The position numbers and the translations under genes are program-made. Of a stretch of 42,380 nucleotides of DNA, positions 8,059 through 15,875 are shown piece by piece. The notes under the pieces are model-generated. The model saw nothing but the letters and a program-made list of their open reading frames with translations. It was not told where the DNA came from and searched no databases. The DNA is from Defluviitaleaceae bacterium (GTDB lineage Bacteria > Bacillota > Clostridia > Lachnospirales > WRAX01): NCBI GenBank assembly GCA_009785595.1, contig WQVZ01000007.1:1-42380 (forward strand), written 5' to 3'. Position 1 is the stretch's first letter. Each line of letters starts with the position of its first letter.

Positions 8059-10209
8059 ATGGAAATTATTTTAGCAGATTCTTATGGGTTTTGTTTCGGG
8101 GTGCAGCGTGCCGTGGACAAGGTGTACGAAGCGGCCAAAACCCGCAAGGTCACTACCCTGGGGCCAGTGACACATAATAAGATCGTAACCGCAGAAATGG
8201 TGGCGGCAGGCATTGCCATTGCCCATGATGTTGCGGATATAAATGATGGAAACTTGGTGGTAATACGCGCCCATGGCGTGGCACCCGGGGTATATGATGC
8301 CCTTGCGGCAAAGAGCCTGGAATATATCGACCTTACCTGCCCGTGTGTGGCGGCCAACCAAAAGCTGGCCAGGGATATGTTCGAAAAAGGCAAGACGATT
8401 GTTATTGCCGGGGATGCCGCACACCCGGAAATAATTGGCATAAATGGATGGATTGGTGACAGTGCTGTAATTATCAGCGGAGCCGATATGCTGGAAAATA
8501 TGGCTTTTGACGAAGATGCTCCATACTTTTTAATGGCCCAAACCACCTTTTGCGCCGCGGAATTTGCTCGCATTGCAGCCCATATGTTTAAAATTGTGAA
8601 AAATTTGGAGACCGCGGACACTATTTGCGGCGATACCAGAAAAAAACAAGAAGCCTGTGCAGAACTTGCAGCAAAAGTGGACAAAATGGTGGTTATTGGG
8701 GACAAAACCAGCTCAAATTCTGTGAAATTATACGAAATTAGCCGGCGTGTCCAAAAAAATACAATTTTTATCGAAAGTATTGACGATTTGGGCTTGAAAA
8801 GTTTTGCGTTTAGTGGTAAAATTGGTATAACTGCAGGAGCGTCTACCCCTCCTGCCACAATAGAGGAGGCTGTCAGACAAATGAACGAATTAGAAAAAAC
8901 CGCAGAAAATCTGGAAGATATGGGGGTTACCCAGCCAGAAACCGAAGAAAAAGCTGCCGCACCGGAAGCGGAAGCAAGCGCAACAGAACCGAAGGCTGAT
9001 TCTTTTGAACAAATGCTAGAGGGGTCTATTAAATCTTTACATACGGGGCAAATTGTCAAGGGCAAGGTTATTAGCGTCGTAAATGGTGAAGTTATGGTGG
9101 ATTTGCAATACAAATCCGATGGCATTATCCAAAAAGGTCATTTTTCCGAAAGCCAAGATGTGGATCCGGCCACGGTTGTATCTCCCGGCGACGAGCTGGA
9201 AGTTTATGTGTTGCGCGTTAATGATGGCGACGGCAATGTGTTGCTGTCCAAAAAGCGCATAGATGCCCAAAAGGGCTATAAAGACATCGAAGCGGCCCAT
9301 CTGGCCGAACAACCCCTGCCAGGCAAAATTGCAGAAGTGGTAAAAGGCGGCGTTATTGCCACCATAGCAGGCGTGCGTGCCTTTGTGCCATCCAGCCAGG
9401 TTGGCGAGCGCTTTGTCCGTGACCTTACCACAGTTTTAGGGCAAGAGCATAATTTTGCCATACTGGAGCTTGACAAAACCAAGCGTCCGTGGCGCGTAAT
9501 TGCCGGACGCAGAGACCTTGCGGCCAAAGAAGCCGAGGCCATGAAAACCGCCGCCCTTGACAGACTTGAAGTAGGCGCGAAAATAACCGGCAAGATATCT
9601 AATGTGGCCAGTTTTGGTGCTTTTGTAGACCTTGGCGGTGTTGATGGACTTATCCACGTATCCGAGCTTTCTTGGGGTCGTGTGCGTAATGTGGCCGATA
9701 TGCTTAAAGAAGGCGATGAGGTCGAAGCCTATGTTATCAGCCTGGATAAGGCAAAAGGCAAGGTATCCCTGTCCCTTAAAGACATAAACAGCGACCCATG
9801 GGCAAATATTGAAGAGAAATTCCCCGTAGGCGCCATTGTTGAAGGCCGTGTTGTGCGCATGGTGCCATTTGGTGCTTTTGTGGAGCTGACCCCCGGTGTT
9901 GATGGCTTGGTGCATATATCCCAAATTTCTCACAAGCATGTCGCCAAACCCGAAGACGAGCTTAAAATTGAGCAAGTCGTCCAGGTGAAGATAACAGAAA
10001 TAAGCCTGGAAAAGAAAAAGGTAAGCCTGTCCATCAAAGAAGCTATTGAATATGACTACGATGATGATTATGACGACGACTACGATGATGATTATGACGA
10101 CGACTATGACGATGACTACGATGATTACGAAACAACAGAGGGTGAAGCCCCGGCTGAAGCAGAAGAAGAAACACCGGAAGCGGTTAAAACTGAAACTACA
10201 GAAGAATAA
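8059..10209 (+). CDS. ispH-rpsA: Fused HMBPP reductase (IspH) and ribosomal protein S1
   Basis: 716 residues. Residues 1-283 are IspH (last step of the MEP isoprenoid pathway): iron-sulfur ligands Cys12 (YGFCFG), Cys94 (DLTCPC) and Cys190 (DTICGDT), plus HPE at 122-124 with the catalytic Glu124, and TSSNS at 217-221. After an acidic linker (about 284-328) come four S1 RNA-binding domains at about 328-401, 419-485, 513-584 and 598-670; the third and fourth show the canonical SFGAFVDLGGVDGLIHVSEL-type core. The fusion is known in Clostridia. The last 52 residues are an unusual acidic tail: six YDDD-type repeats, then Glu/Thr-rich sequence. ATG 8059 follows AGGGGGT and fits the IspH N-terminus; the upstream in-frame ATG at 7924 lies in repeats. 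Confidence 0.96.
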   Translation: MEIILADSYGFCFGVQRAVDKVYEAAKTRKVTTLGPVTHNKIVTAEMVAAGIAIAHDVADINDGNLVVIRAHGVAPGVYDALAAKSLEYIDLTCPCVAANQKLARDMFEKGKTIVIAGDAAHPEIIGINGWIGDSAVIISGADMLENMAFDEDAPYFLMAQTTFCAAEFARIAAHMFKIVKNLETADTICGDTRKKQEACAELAAKVDKMVVIGDKTSSNSVKLYEISRRVQKNTIFIESIDDLGLKSFAFSGKIGITAGASTPPATIEEAVRQMNELEKTAENLEDMGVTQPETEEKAAAPEAEASATEPKADSFEQMLEGSIKSLHTGQIVKGKVISVVNGEVMVDLQYKSDGIIQKGHFSESQDVDPATVVSPGDELEVYVLRVNDGDGNVLLSKKRIDAQKGYKDIEAAHLAEQPLPGKIAEVVKGGVIATIAGVRAFVPSSQVGERFVRDLTTVLGQEHNFAILELDKTKRPWRVIAGRRDLAAKEAEAMKTAALDRLEVGAKITGKISNVASFGAFVDLGGVDGLIHVSELSWGRVRNVADMLKEGDEVEAYVISLDKAKGKVSLSLKDINSDPWANIEEKFPVGAIVEGRVVRMVPFGAFVELTPGVDGLVHISQISHKHVAKPEDELKIEQVVQVKITEISLEKKKVSLSIKEAIEYDYDDDYDDDYDDDYDDDYDDDYDDYETTEGEAPAEAEEETPEAVKTETTEE
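10051..10128 (+). repeat. 24-bp coding minisatellite (YDDD repeats)
   Basis: GACTACGATGATGATTATGA plus CGAC recurs in tandem (two good copies and a diverged third), encoding alternating YDDD units in the ispH-rpsA tail. Such a repeat can expand or contract by slippage without shifting frame. Confidence 0.8.
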
Positions 10210-10221
10210 TAGATTGTATGA

Positions 10222-10246
10222 GGGGGAATGGCGACATTCCCCTTTT
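10222..10246 (+). terminator. Rho-independent terminator after ispH-rpsA
   Basis: Stem GGGGAATG (10223-10230) and CATTCCCC (10235-10242), loop GCGA, then TTTT. It lies 13 bases past the stop and ends the cmk-plsC-ispH-rpsA unit. Confidence 0.8.
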
Positions 10247-10276
10247 GGTTTGGCGGCAAAATGCCGTCTCTAAAAA

Positions 10277-10426
10277 GCCTGTCCAAAATCTAATATGAAC
10301 CGATTTTTTAGCACATAACCAGCGAAGCAGATTTTTGGTGGCAGACGAATTTTGGTGGTTTTTACGAAATTCTGTCGAGAAGCAAAAGTGCCGAAAAAAT
10401 CGTGTGAAGATAGGTTTTAGACAAGC
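10277..10426. repeat. 150-bp element with imperfect terminal inverted repeats
   Basis: The left end GCCTGTCCAAAATCTA and the reverse complement of the right end GCTTGTCTAAAACCTA match; both continue inward to CGATTTTTT and GCAC. The arms span about 35 bases each. The element resembles the ones at 11316 and 3504. It carries no ORF and ends just before the glmU-like ribosome site, so it could supply part of that gene's promoter. MITE-like by form; no target duplication is obvious. Confidence 0.6.
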
Positions 10427-10444
10427 TATACGGAGGGTTTGCAT

Positions 10445-11134
10445 ATGAAAGATTTTTATGATATTATTGACAAGGCGGCGCGCCAACAGATAAATGAAAG
10501 ACATATGGCGTCGGGGGTTGTTATTATTGACGTGGGCAACGCCTATATCGGTTCGGAAGTAAGCATAGGCCCGGGTACGGTTGTGTATCCAGGAGCTATT
10601 ATAGAAGGCAAAACCACCATAGGGTGTGATTGCGTAATCGGCCCAAACAGCCGCCTGACGAATATGACATTAGGCCATGGGGTGACAATCGAATACAGCG
10701 TGGCCAGGGATTCCGAAATAGGAGACAATTCCACCGTGGGGCCTTTTGCGTATTTGCGGCCGGGGTCAAAACTGGGCAAAAATGTGAAAATAGGCGACTT
10801 TGTAGAGGTGAAAAACGCCGTGATGGGAAATGGCTCCAAAGCCAGCCACCTTAGCTATATAGGCGACGCGGATATTGGCGAGAATGTAAATATAGGCTGT
10901 GGGGTTATTACCGTAAATTATGACGGAGAGAAGAAGCACCGCACCACAGTGGAAGACGGAGCCTTTGTTGGCAGCAATACCAAATTGGTGGCCCCTGTAA
11001 CCGTGGGTAAGGGTGCGTATACGGCGGCGGGGTCTACCATAACCCACGATGTGCCGGAAGAAGCCTTGGGTATCGCCCGCAGCCGCCAGGAAAATAAAGA
11101 AGGCTGGGCCAAGCGTAGCAAAGGAAAGAAGTGA
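10445..11134 (+). CDS. GlmU acetyltransferase domain only (left-handed beta-helix)
   Basis: 229 residues, about half of normal GlmU (about 455). It begins exactly in the linker after the uridylyltransferase domain ([17 protein letters not shown] resembles the R.IN..HM..GV.IIDP of full GlmU) and continues as hexapeptide beta-helix. Acetyltransferase residues are kept: Arg105 (LRPGSKLG), His135 ([10 protein letters not shown]), NYDG and the following Lys. Expected reaction: acetyl-CoA plus GlcN-1-P to GlcNAc-1-P. The N-terminal pyrophosphorylase is absent, so UDP-GlcNAc synthesis needs a separate uridylyltransferase. CGGAGGG selects ATG 10445 over TTG 10439. The position before pth and mfd mirrors glmU in B. 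subtilis, so this is probably the remodelled native locus and not an import. A serine or other O/N-acetyltransferase is less likely given the conserved GlmU residues. Confidence 0.85.
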   Translation: MKDFYDIIDKAARQQINERHMASGVVIIDVGNAYIGSEVSIGPGTVVYPGAIIEGKTTIGCDCVIGPNSRLTNMTLGHGVTIEYSVARDSEIGDNSTVGPFAYLRPGSKLGKNVKIGDFVEVKNAVMGNGSKASHLSYIGDADIGENVNIGCGVITVNYDGEKKHRTTVEDGAFVGSNTKLVAPVTVGKGAYTAAGSTITHDVPEEALGIARSRQENKEGWAKRSKGKK

Positions 11135-11135
11135 T

Positions 11136-11322
11136 ATGACAGATTTTAGCAAAGAAGAGCTTGTCGAAGCCAGGCAGGCCTTGAGATCTTTGACCGGAAA
11201 GTGCGAAAAGGCTTTTGGCAAACTGGAAGAAGGCACAGCACAACATACATTGATGAAAAAACAGGCTGGGTGCGCTTAAAGTGGCTCTGGCTTTGATAGA
11301 TAAGGCACTGAACCCGCTCTAA
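11136..11322 (+). pseudogene. Small conserved Clostridia-type protein, frameshifted in an A-run
   Basis: The open frame gives 47 residues (MTDFSKEELVEARQALRSLT... ending QHTLMKKQAGCA) and stops at 11279. In the +1 frame the sequence continues KNRLGALKVALALIDKAL to a TAA at 11320-11322, which is how I would expect this kind of small helical protein to end (pattern SKCEK..LKEGT.QHTL.KNRI.AL.IALALI). Removing one A from the run at 11256-11261 joins the two halves into 61 residues. So this is a +1 insertion, a sequencing error, or a slippage switch. The start overlaps the upstream gene closely (stop 11134, ATG 11136). The stop of the restored frame lies inside the inverted-repeat element at 11316. 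Function unknown. Confidence 0.6.
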
Positions 11323-11452
11323 AACCTGTTTCGCACAATTTTTCTTTCACTTTGTGACTATCGCCGCGCAAAATTTGCTACGCATCTTGTACCCTGCGGG
11401 CACTGCGCATAAATTACGTGCGGAAAAATTGGCTCAACATAGGTTTTGGAGC
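11316..11452. repeat. 137-bp element with imperfect terminal inverted repeats
   Basis: The left arm GCTCTAAAACCTGTTTCGCA pairs with the right arm, whose complement reads GCTCCAAAACCTATGTTGAG, and both continue to AATTTTTC and CAC. The right part is repeated in reverse at 3504-3604. The element fills the gap between the small gene and pth and overlaps the small gene's restored stop. Confidence 0.65.
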
Positions 11453-11474
11453 AGGTCTACTGGAGGAACAATAA

Positions 11475-12086
11475 ATGTTTTTGATATTTGGGCTGGGAAA
11501 CCCCGGCAGAAAATATGCGGGCAGCCGCCACAATATGGGTTTTGAGGTGGTGGATAAGATCGCTAACGATCACGAAATACGCATAAAAGAGTCTAAATTT
11601 GCGGCCTTTGCAGGGGAAGGCTTTATTGGCAGCCAAAAAATTGTGCTGGTAAAGCCCACCACATATATGAACCTGTCCGGCGAGGCCGTGCGGGATTTTG
11701 TGCGATATTATAAAATGGCCGAGGAGGATTTTGCCCGGCGGCTGATTGTGATTTATGATGAGATAAACCTGGCGGCAGGACGCATACGCATACGCCAGCG
11801 TGGCAGTGCCGGTGGCCACAACGGCATGAAGAGCATTTTGTACCAACTGGAGACAGAGGATTTTTTGCGCATACGTGTTGGCGTGGGCGGCAAACCAGAT
11901 GGTGGCAATTTGTCCGCCCATGTGTTGGGACGGGCCGCCGGGGAAGAAGCAGACAGCATGGTGCACGGGATAATTACAGCGGCACGGGCTGTGGAGGATA
12001 TTGTGCGCCATGGGGCCGAATATGCTATGAATATGCATAATCCGGTGGCTAAACCAGAAATGCCACCTGAAGGCAGCACAACATGA
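11475..12086 (+). CDS. pth: Peptidyl-tRNA hydrolase
   Basis: 203 residues (family about 185-200). It releases peptides from prematurely dropped peptidyl-tRNA. Visible landmarks: FGLGNPG at 5-11, the catalytic SRHNMGF (His19), KPTTYMNLSG, the YDEINL Asp and GSAGGHNGMKSI. TGGAGGAAC ends 8 bases before the ATG. It lies directly upstream of mfd, as in B. subtilis (spoVC-mfd). The C-terminal 15 residues are a polar extension with no clear role. Confidence 0.96.
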   Translation: MFLIFGLGNPGRKYAGSRHNMGFEVVDKIANDHEIRIKESKFAAFAGEGFIGSQKIVLVKPTTYMNLSGEAVRDFVRYYKMAEEDFARRLIVIYDEINLAAGRIRIRQRGSAGGHNGMKSILYQLETEDFLRIRVGVGGKPDGGNLSAHVLGRAAGEEADSMVHGIITAARAVEDIVRHGAEYAMNMHNPVAKPEMPPEGSTT

Positions 12087-12101
12087 AAAGGAGACGAGAG
12101 T

Positions 12102-15100
12102 TTGAGGATGCAGGCATTGGCGGCTCCCCTTCTGGAAATTGAAAGCTACCGGCAGGTTTTGGATCAATTAAAGAAGAAGGAAGTAGCAACGGCGCTTTGC
12201 ACGGGGGTAGTTGACGGGCAAAAGTGCCATTTGGCGTGGGCTTTTGGGTTGCAAACAGGACGGCCACTGGTTGTGGTGACACACAGCCATGGGGCGGCGC
12301 GGGATTTGGCCGCGGACCTAACCTTTTTTACCGGTGGCGCGCTTAATTTTCCTGTAAGGGATTATCTGACAGGATATGTAGATGTGGCCAGCAAAGATGC
12401 TACCGCGGGACGACTGGCGGTGCTGGCAGCATTATTGGATGGCAACGCACCTCCCATTGTTTGCTGTGTGGAGGCTCTTTTTGCGCCCCTGTCGCCTCGG
12501 GCACAGTTTGAGGGACATGTCATAGAGTTTGCTGCCGGGGATGTTGTGGATATGTCCGTACTGGCGGCAAAATTGGTCGCAGCTGGATATGAGCGCGCCG
12601 ACACGGTAGAAGGCCTGGGGCAGTTTGCCATACGCGGCGGCATTGTGGATATTTTTGCGCCCACATGGGATAGCCCTGTAAGGATGGAATTGTGGGGAGA
12701 TGAAATTGATTCTATCCGCAGCATTGATGTGATATCCCAGCGGTCTTTGGATAAGTTGGAGGGCATCAGAATTTTGCCTGTACGAGAATTTTTGGAAGAC
12801 ACCCAGCCTGCCACCCTGTTTGATTATTTGCCTGCTGATGCCCTAATTTGTTTTGATGAACCAAGCCGCGTGGCCCAAACGGCCCAGATGGCTTATGACG
12901 AGTATTTGCGTTTTGTAGAGGCACGGTTGGAAAAAGAGCAGGAAGTTGGCTCTGGATACTTTGACTATCTGGCGGTGCTAAAAGTTAGCGAAAGGTTCGA
13001 CCGGCTGTTGTTTTCTATGCTTACGCATAATTTGCGAGACATAAAACCCACCGCACTGGCTCATTTTGATGTAAAATCATCCACGGTGTTTAAAAATCGG
13101 TTGGATTTGTTAGAGGAAGATTTGCGGTACCTGCTGGGCCAGGATTATGCCGTGGTGATATTGGCAGGAAGTGCCACCAGAGCGCGGCGGCTAGCCCAGG
13201 AGCTTGATGACGCAGGGTTTGTTGCTAGATATACCGAAGATTTGGACAGTGCACAGCTGGATCCCAGGCAAATACTGCTTAACGCCGGTAATTTAACCAA
13301 AGGTTTTGAATATCCCCACTTAAAGCTGGCTGTCATTAGCGGTGCGGAGTTTTTTGGAGAGGATGGCCCTAAGCGGCGCAAGGTTAGGCGCAAAAAGAAG
13401 GGCAGCCGCATAGACAGTTTTACGGATTTAAGCGTGGGGGATCATGTTGTACATGATAACCACGGTGTTGGGGTTTATCGTGGTTTGGAGAAAATTGAAA
13501 TTGACGGGGCCGTCAGGGATTACCTTAAAATAGGGTATCACGGCGAGTCCAATTTATATATAGCCATTAGCCAGTTGGATGCGTTGCAAAAGTATATCGG
13601 TGGCGAAGGGCATATGCCGCGGCTTAGCCGACTTGGCGGCGCGGACTGGCAAAAGGCCAAGGCCAAGGCACGGGCGGCGGTGGAGGAAGTGGCCAAGGAG
13701 CTTGTGGAGCTGTATGCCAAACGGGAGAGCTTGCGGGGGCATGGATATTCCACCGACACAGTGTGGCAGGCGGAGTTTGAGGAGACCTTTATACATGAAG
13801 AAACCGACGACCAACTGGCCGCCGTGGAGGACGTGAAACGCGACATGGAAAGCCAGCGGGTGATGGACCGGCTGGTGTGCGGCGACGTGGGCTACGGTAA
13901 GACAGAAGTGGCCATACGGGCAGCTTTTAAGGCGGTGTGCGACCAAAAACAGGTGGTATACCTTTGCCCCACCACTATTTTAGCCCAACAGCATTACAAC
14001 ACATTTGCACAGCGCATGAAGGATTTTCCTATAAATATAGATGTAATGTCCCGCTTTAGGAGTACAAAGGAGCAAAAGGCCACCCTGGAGAAGGTGAAAA
14101 AAGGCGGTGTGGACATACTTGTGGGCACCCATCGTTTGCTGTCCAAGGATGTTGAATTTAAAGATTTGGGCCTGATTATTGTGGATGAAGAGCAACGTTT
14201 TGGGGTGATGCACAAGGAGCGTCTGAAGCAAAAATGGCAAAATGTAGATGTTATGACGCTTACGGCCACACCCATACCGCGGACGTTGCATATGAGCTTG
14301 GCAGGCATAAGGGATATGAGTCTGCTGGAAGAACCGCCCCTAGAGCGGCAACCAATACAGACATATGTGCTGGAATACAGCGACGAAATTGTGGCGTCGG
14401 CCATCGGGCGGGAGCTTAACCGCGGCGGCCAGGTGTATTATCTGCATAATCGTGTGGAGAATATTGCCCGCACGGCAGCGCGAGTGGCCCAACTGGCCCC
14501 CGGGGCCAATGTGGCCTATGCTCATGGGCAGATGAACGAGACAGAGCTTGAGAATGTGATGATGGATTTTATTGACGGCACAATTGACGTGCTGGTGTGT
14601 ACCACCATTGTGGAAAACGGGCTGGACATACCCAATGTTAACACCATTATCATACAAGACGCGGACAATATGGGGCTGGCCCAGCTGTATCAACTGCGCG
14701 GGCGTGTTGGGCGCGCAAGCCGGTCATCTTTTGCATACCTAATGTATCGCCGCGACAAGGTGCTTAGCGAAACAGCGGAAAAACGCCTGCAAACCATAAG
14801 GGAATTTACCCAATTTGGCAGCGGTTTTAAAATAGCCATGCGTGATTTGGAGATACGAGGCGCGGGCAATATATTGGGAGCGGCACAGCATGGCCATATG
14901 GATGCTGTGGGTTATGAGATGTACTGTAAGTTGCTTGATTTGGCCGTAAAAGAAATGCGGGGTGACAATGCGGTTGAAGGCTTTGAAACCCTGGTGGATA
15001 TTGTCATCGACGCATTTATCCCCGACAGCTACATCCGCAACGAACACCAAAAGCTGGAGATGTACAAGAAAATATCCCACATCAGCGGCGATGGGGATTT

Positions 15101-15419
15101 TATGGATGTGCAGGAGGAAATGGAGGACAGGTTTGGCACGCTGCCGACCTCCGCACAAAATTTGCTGGATATTGCGCTGTTAAAGGCACGGGCCAATGCC
15201 ACCGACATTACCGGCATTGCACAAAAAGGCCGAACCATCACCGTTACTTTTAAGAGCGACGCGCGGGTTGACCCGTTAAAGATAGGCCAGCTGGTGCAAA
15301 GGAGCAAGGGGCGCATGAAATTTACACTAGGTACGGCACCATATCTGACCCTGTGGTTTAAAGAGGGCGAGGACTTTATGGGGGCGCTGGCTAATTTGGT
15401 TTTAGAGTTGGGGAGTTGA
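12102..15419 (+). CDS. mfd: Transcription-repair coupling factor
   Basis: 1105 residues. Mfd removes stalled RNA polymerase at DNA lesions and recruits UvrA. An N-terminal UvrB-like region (about 1-340) is followed by the RNA-polymerase-interaction domain (about 440-500, around SVGDHVVHDNHGVGVY), then the RecG-like translocase: Walker A GDVGYGKTE (about 595), DEEQ (about 693), the TATPIPRT motif, AHGQM and GLDIPNVNTIII. The C-terminal D7 domain is present, ending LANLVLELGS. The TTG at 12102 is the likely start because AAGGAGA ends 7 bases before it; ATG 12108 would leave 13 bases. Confidence 0.97.
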   Translation: MRMQALAAPLLEIESYRQVLDQLKKKEVATALCTGVVDGQKCHLAWAFGLQTGRPLVVVTHSHGAARDLAADLTFFTGGALNFPVRDYLTGYVDVASKDATAGRLAVLAALLDGNAPPIVCCVEALFAPLSPRAQFEGHVIEFAAGDVVDMSVLAAKLVAAGYERADTVEGLGQFAIRGGIVDIFAPTWDSPVRMELWGDEIDSIRSIDVISQRSLDKLEGIRILPVREFLEDTQPATLFDYLPADALICFDEPSRVAQTAQMAYDEYLRFVEARLEKEQEVGSGYFDYLAVLKVSERFDRLLFSMLTHNLRDIKPTALAHFDVKSSTVFKNRLDLLEEDLRYLLGQDYAVVILAGSATRARRLAQELDDAGFVARYTEDLDSAQLDPRQILLNAGNLTKGFEYPHLKLAVISGAEFFGEDGPKRRKVRRKKKGSRIDSFTDLSVGDHVVHDNHGVGVYRGLEKIEIDGAVRDYLKIGYHGESNLYIAISQLDALQKYIGGEGHMPRLSRLGGADWQKAKAKARAAVEEVAKELVELYAKRESLRGHGYSTDTVWQAEFEETFIHEETDDQLAAVEDVKRDMESQRVMDRLVCGDVGYGKTEVAIRAAFKAVCDQKQVVYLCPTTILAQQHYNTFAQRMKDFPINIDVMSRFRSTKEQKATLEKVKKGGVDILVGTHRLLSKDVEFKDLGLIIVDEEQRFGVMHKERLKQKWQNVDVMTLTATPIPRTLHMSLAGIRDMSLLEEPPLERQPIQTYVLEYSDEIVASAIGRELNRGGQVYYLHNRVENIARTAARVAQLAPGANVAYAHGQMNETELENVMMDFIDGTIDVLVCTTIVENGLDIPNVNTIIIQDADNMGLAQLYQLRGRVGRASRSSFAYLMYRRDKVLSETAEKRLQTIREFTQFGSGFKIAMRDLEIRGAGNILGAAQHGHMDAVGYEMYCKLLDLAVKEMRGDNAVEGFETLVDIVIDAFIPDSYIRNEHQKLEMYKKISHISGDGDFMDVQEEMEDRFGTLPTSAQNLLDIALLKARANATDITGIAQKGRTITVTFKSDARVDPLKIGQLVQRSKGRMKFTLGTAPYLTLWFKEGEDFMGALANLVLELGS

Positions 15420-15432
15420 GCGAGGTGGGATT

Positions 15433-15861
15433 ATGATAGTTCCGGTTTCGAAAGTAAATGAGCGAAAATGGGCGCAACTGTGTGTAGATTTGTGGCCGGA
15501 CAACAGCGTTGAGGCCATGCTTTACGAGCGCGCCAACGGGATGCTGCCCAATGAGTTTTTGTATTATGCAGAGGACGAAGCGGTAGCTTTCGTCAGTCTT
15601 TCATTGCGGCACGATTATGTGGAGGGTACGGAAACCAGCCCCGTGGGATATTTGGAGGGCATATATGTAAAGCCGGACTTTCGCAGACGCGGCATTGCAG
15701 GAGAGCTGGTTTTGTTTGCGCAGCAGTGGTCTACCAGCCGTGGCTGTTCTGAATTTGCCTCTGATTGTGAATTGGACAATGAGGAAAGCAGGCTGTTCCA
15801 TGGGCGGCTGGGCTTTAAGGAGGCCAATAGGATTATATGCTTTACGATGGAATTACCATAA
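15433..15861 (+). CDS. GNAT acetyltransferase, aminoglycoside 6'-N-acetyltransferase-like
   Basis: 142 residues. The sequence around SLRHDYVEGTE, PVGYLEGIYVKPDFRRRGIA (acetyl-CoA-binding motif A, RRRGIA) and ASDCELDNEESRLFH matches the AAC(6')-I type GNAT enzymes, which acetylate the 6'-amine of aminoglycosides. Chromosomal members are often cryptic, so resistance should not be assumed. AGGTGGG precedes the ATG; it follows mfd by 13 bases. The last 47 bases are repeated at 16745-16790, where they form the end of a broken second GNAT copy. Confidence 0.85.
   Translation: MIVPVSKVNERKWAQLCVDLWPDNSVEAMLYERANGMLPNEFLYYAEDEAVAFVSLSLRHDYVEGTETSPVGYLEGIYVKPDFRRRGIAGELVLFAQQWSTSRGCSEFASDCELDNEESRLFHGRLGFKEANRIICFTMELP
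15821..15851 (+). repeat. 31-bp direct repeat, copy A (end of intact GNAT gene)
   Basis: AGGCCAATAGGATTATATGC followed by TTTACGATGGA is identical to 16756-16786 in the same orientation. Weaker similarity extends about 20 bases to the left. Confidence 0.9.
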
Positions 15862-15875
15862 ATATTACGGAAATA

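Noticed and set aside
8082-9125. 347-codon minus-strand frame opposite ispH-rpsA
   Set aside because: It is the shadow of a strongly conserved gene, has Ser/Ala-rich composition typical of antisense frames, and no ribosome site.
15433-15861. Calling the GNAT gene an aminoglycoside resistance determinant
   Set aside because: Sequence fits the AAC(6') fold, but chromosomal relatives are often silent and specificity cannot be read from sequence.
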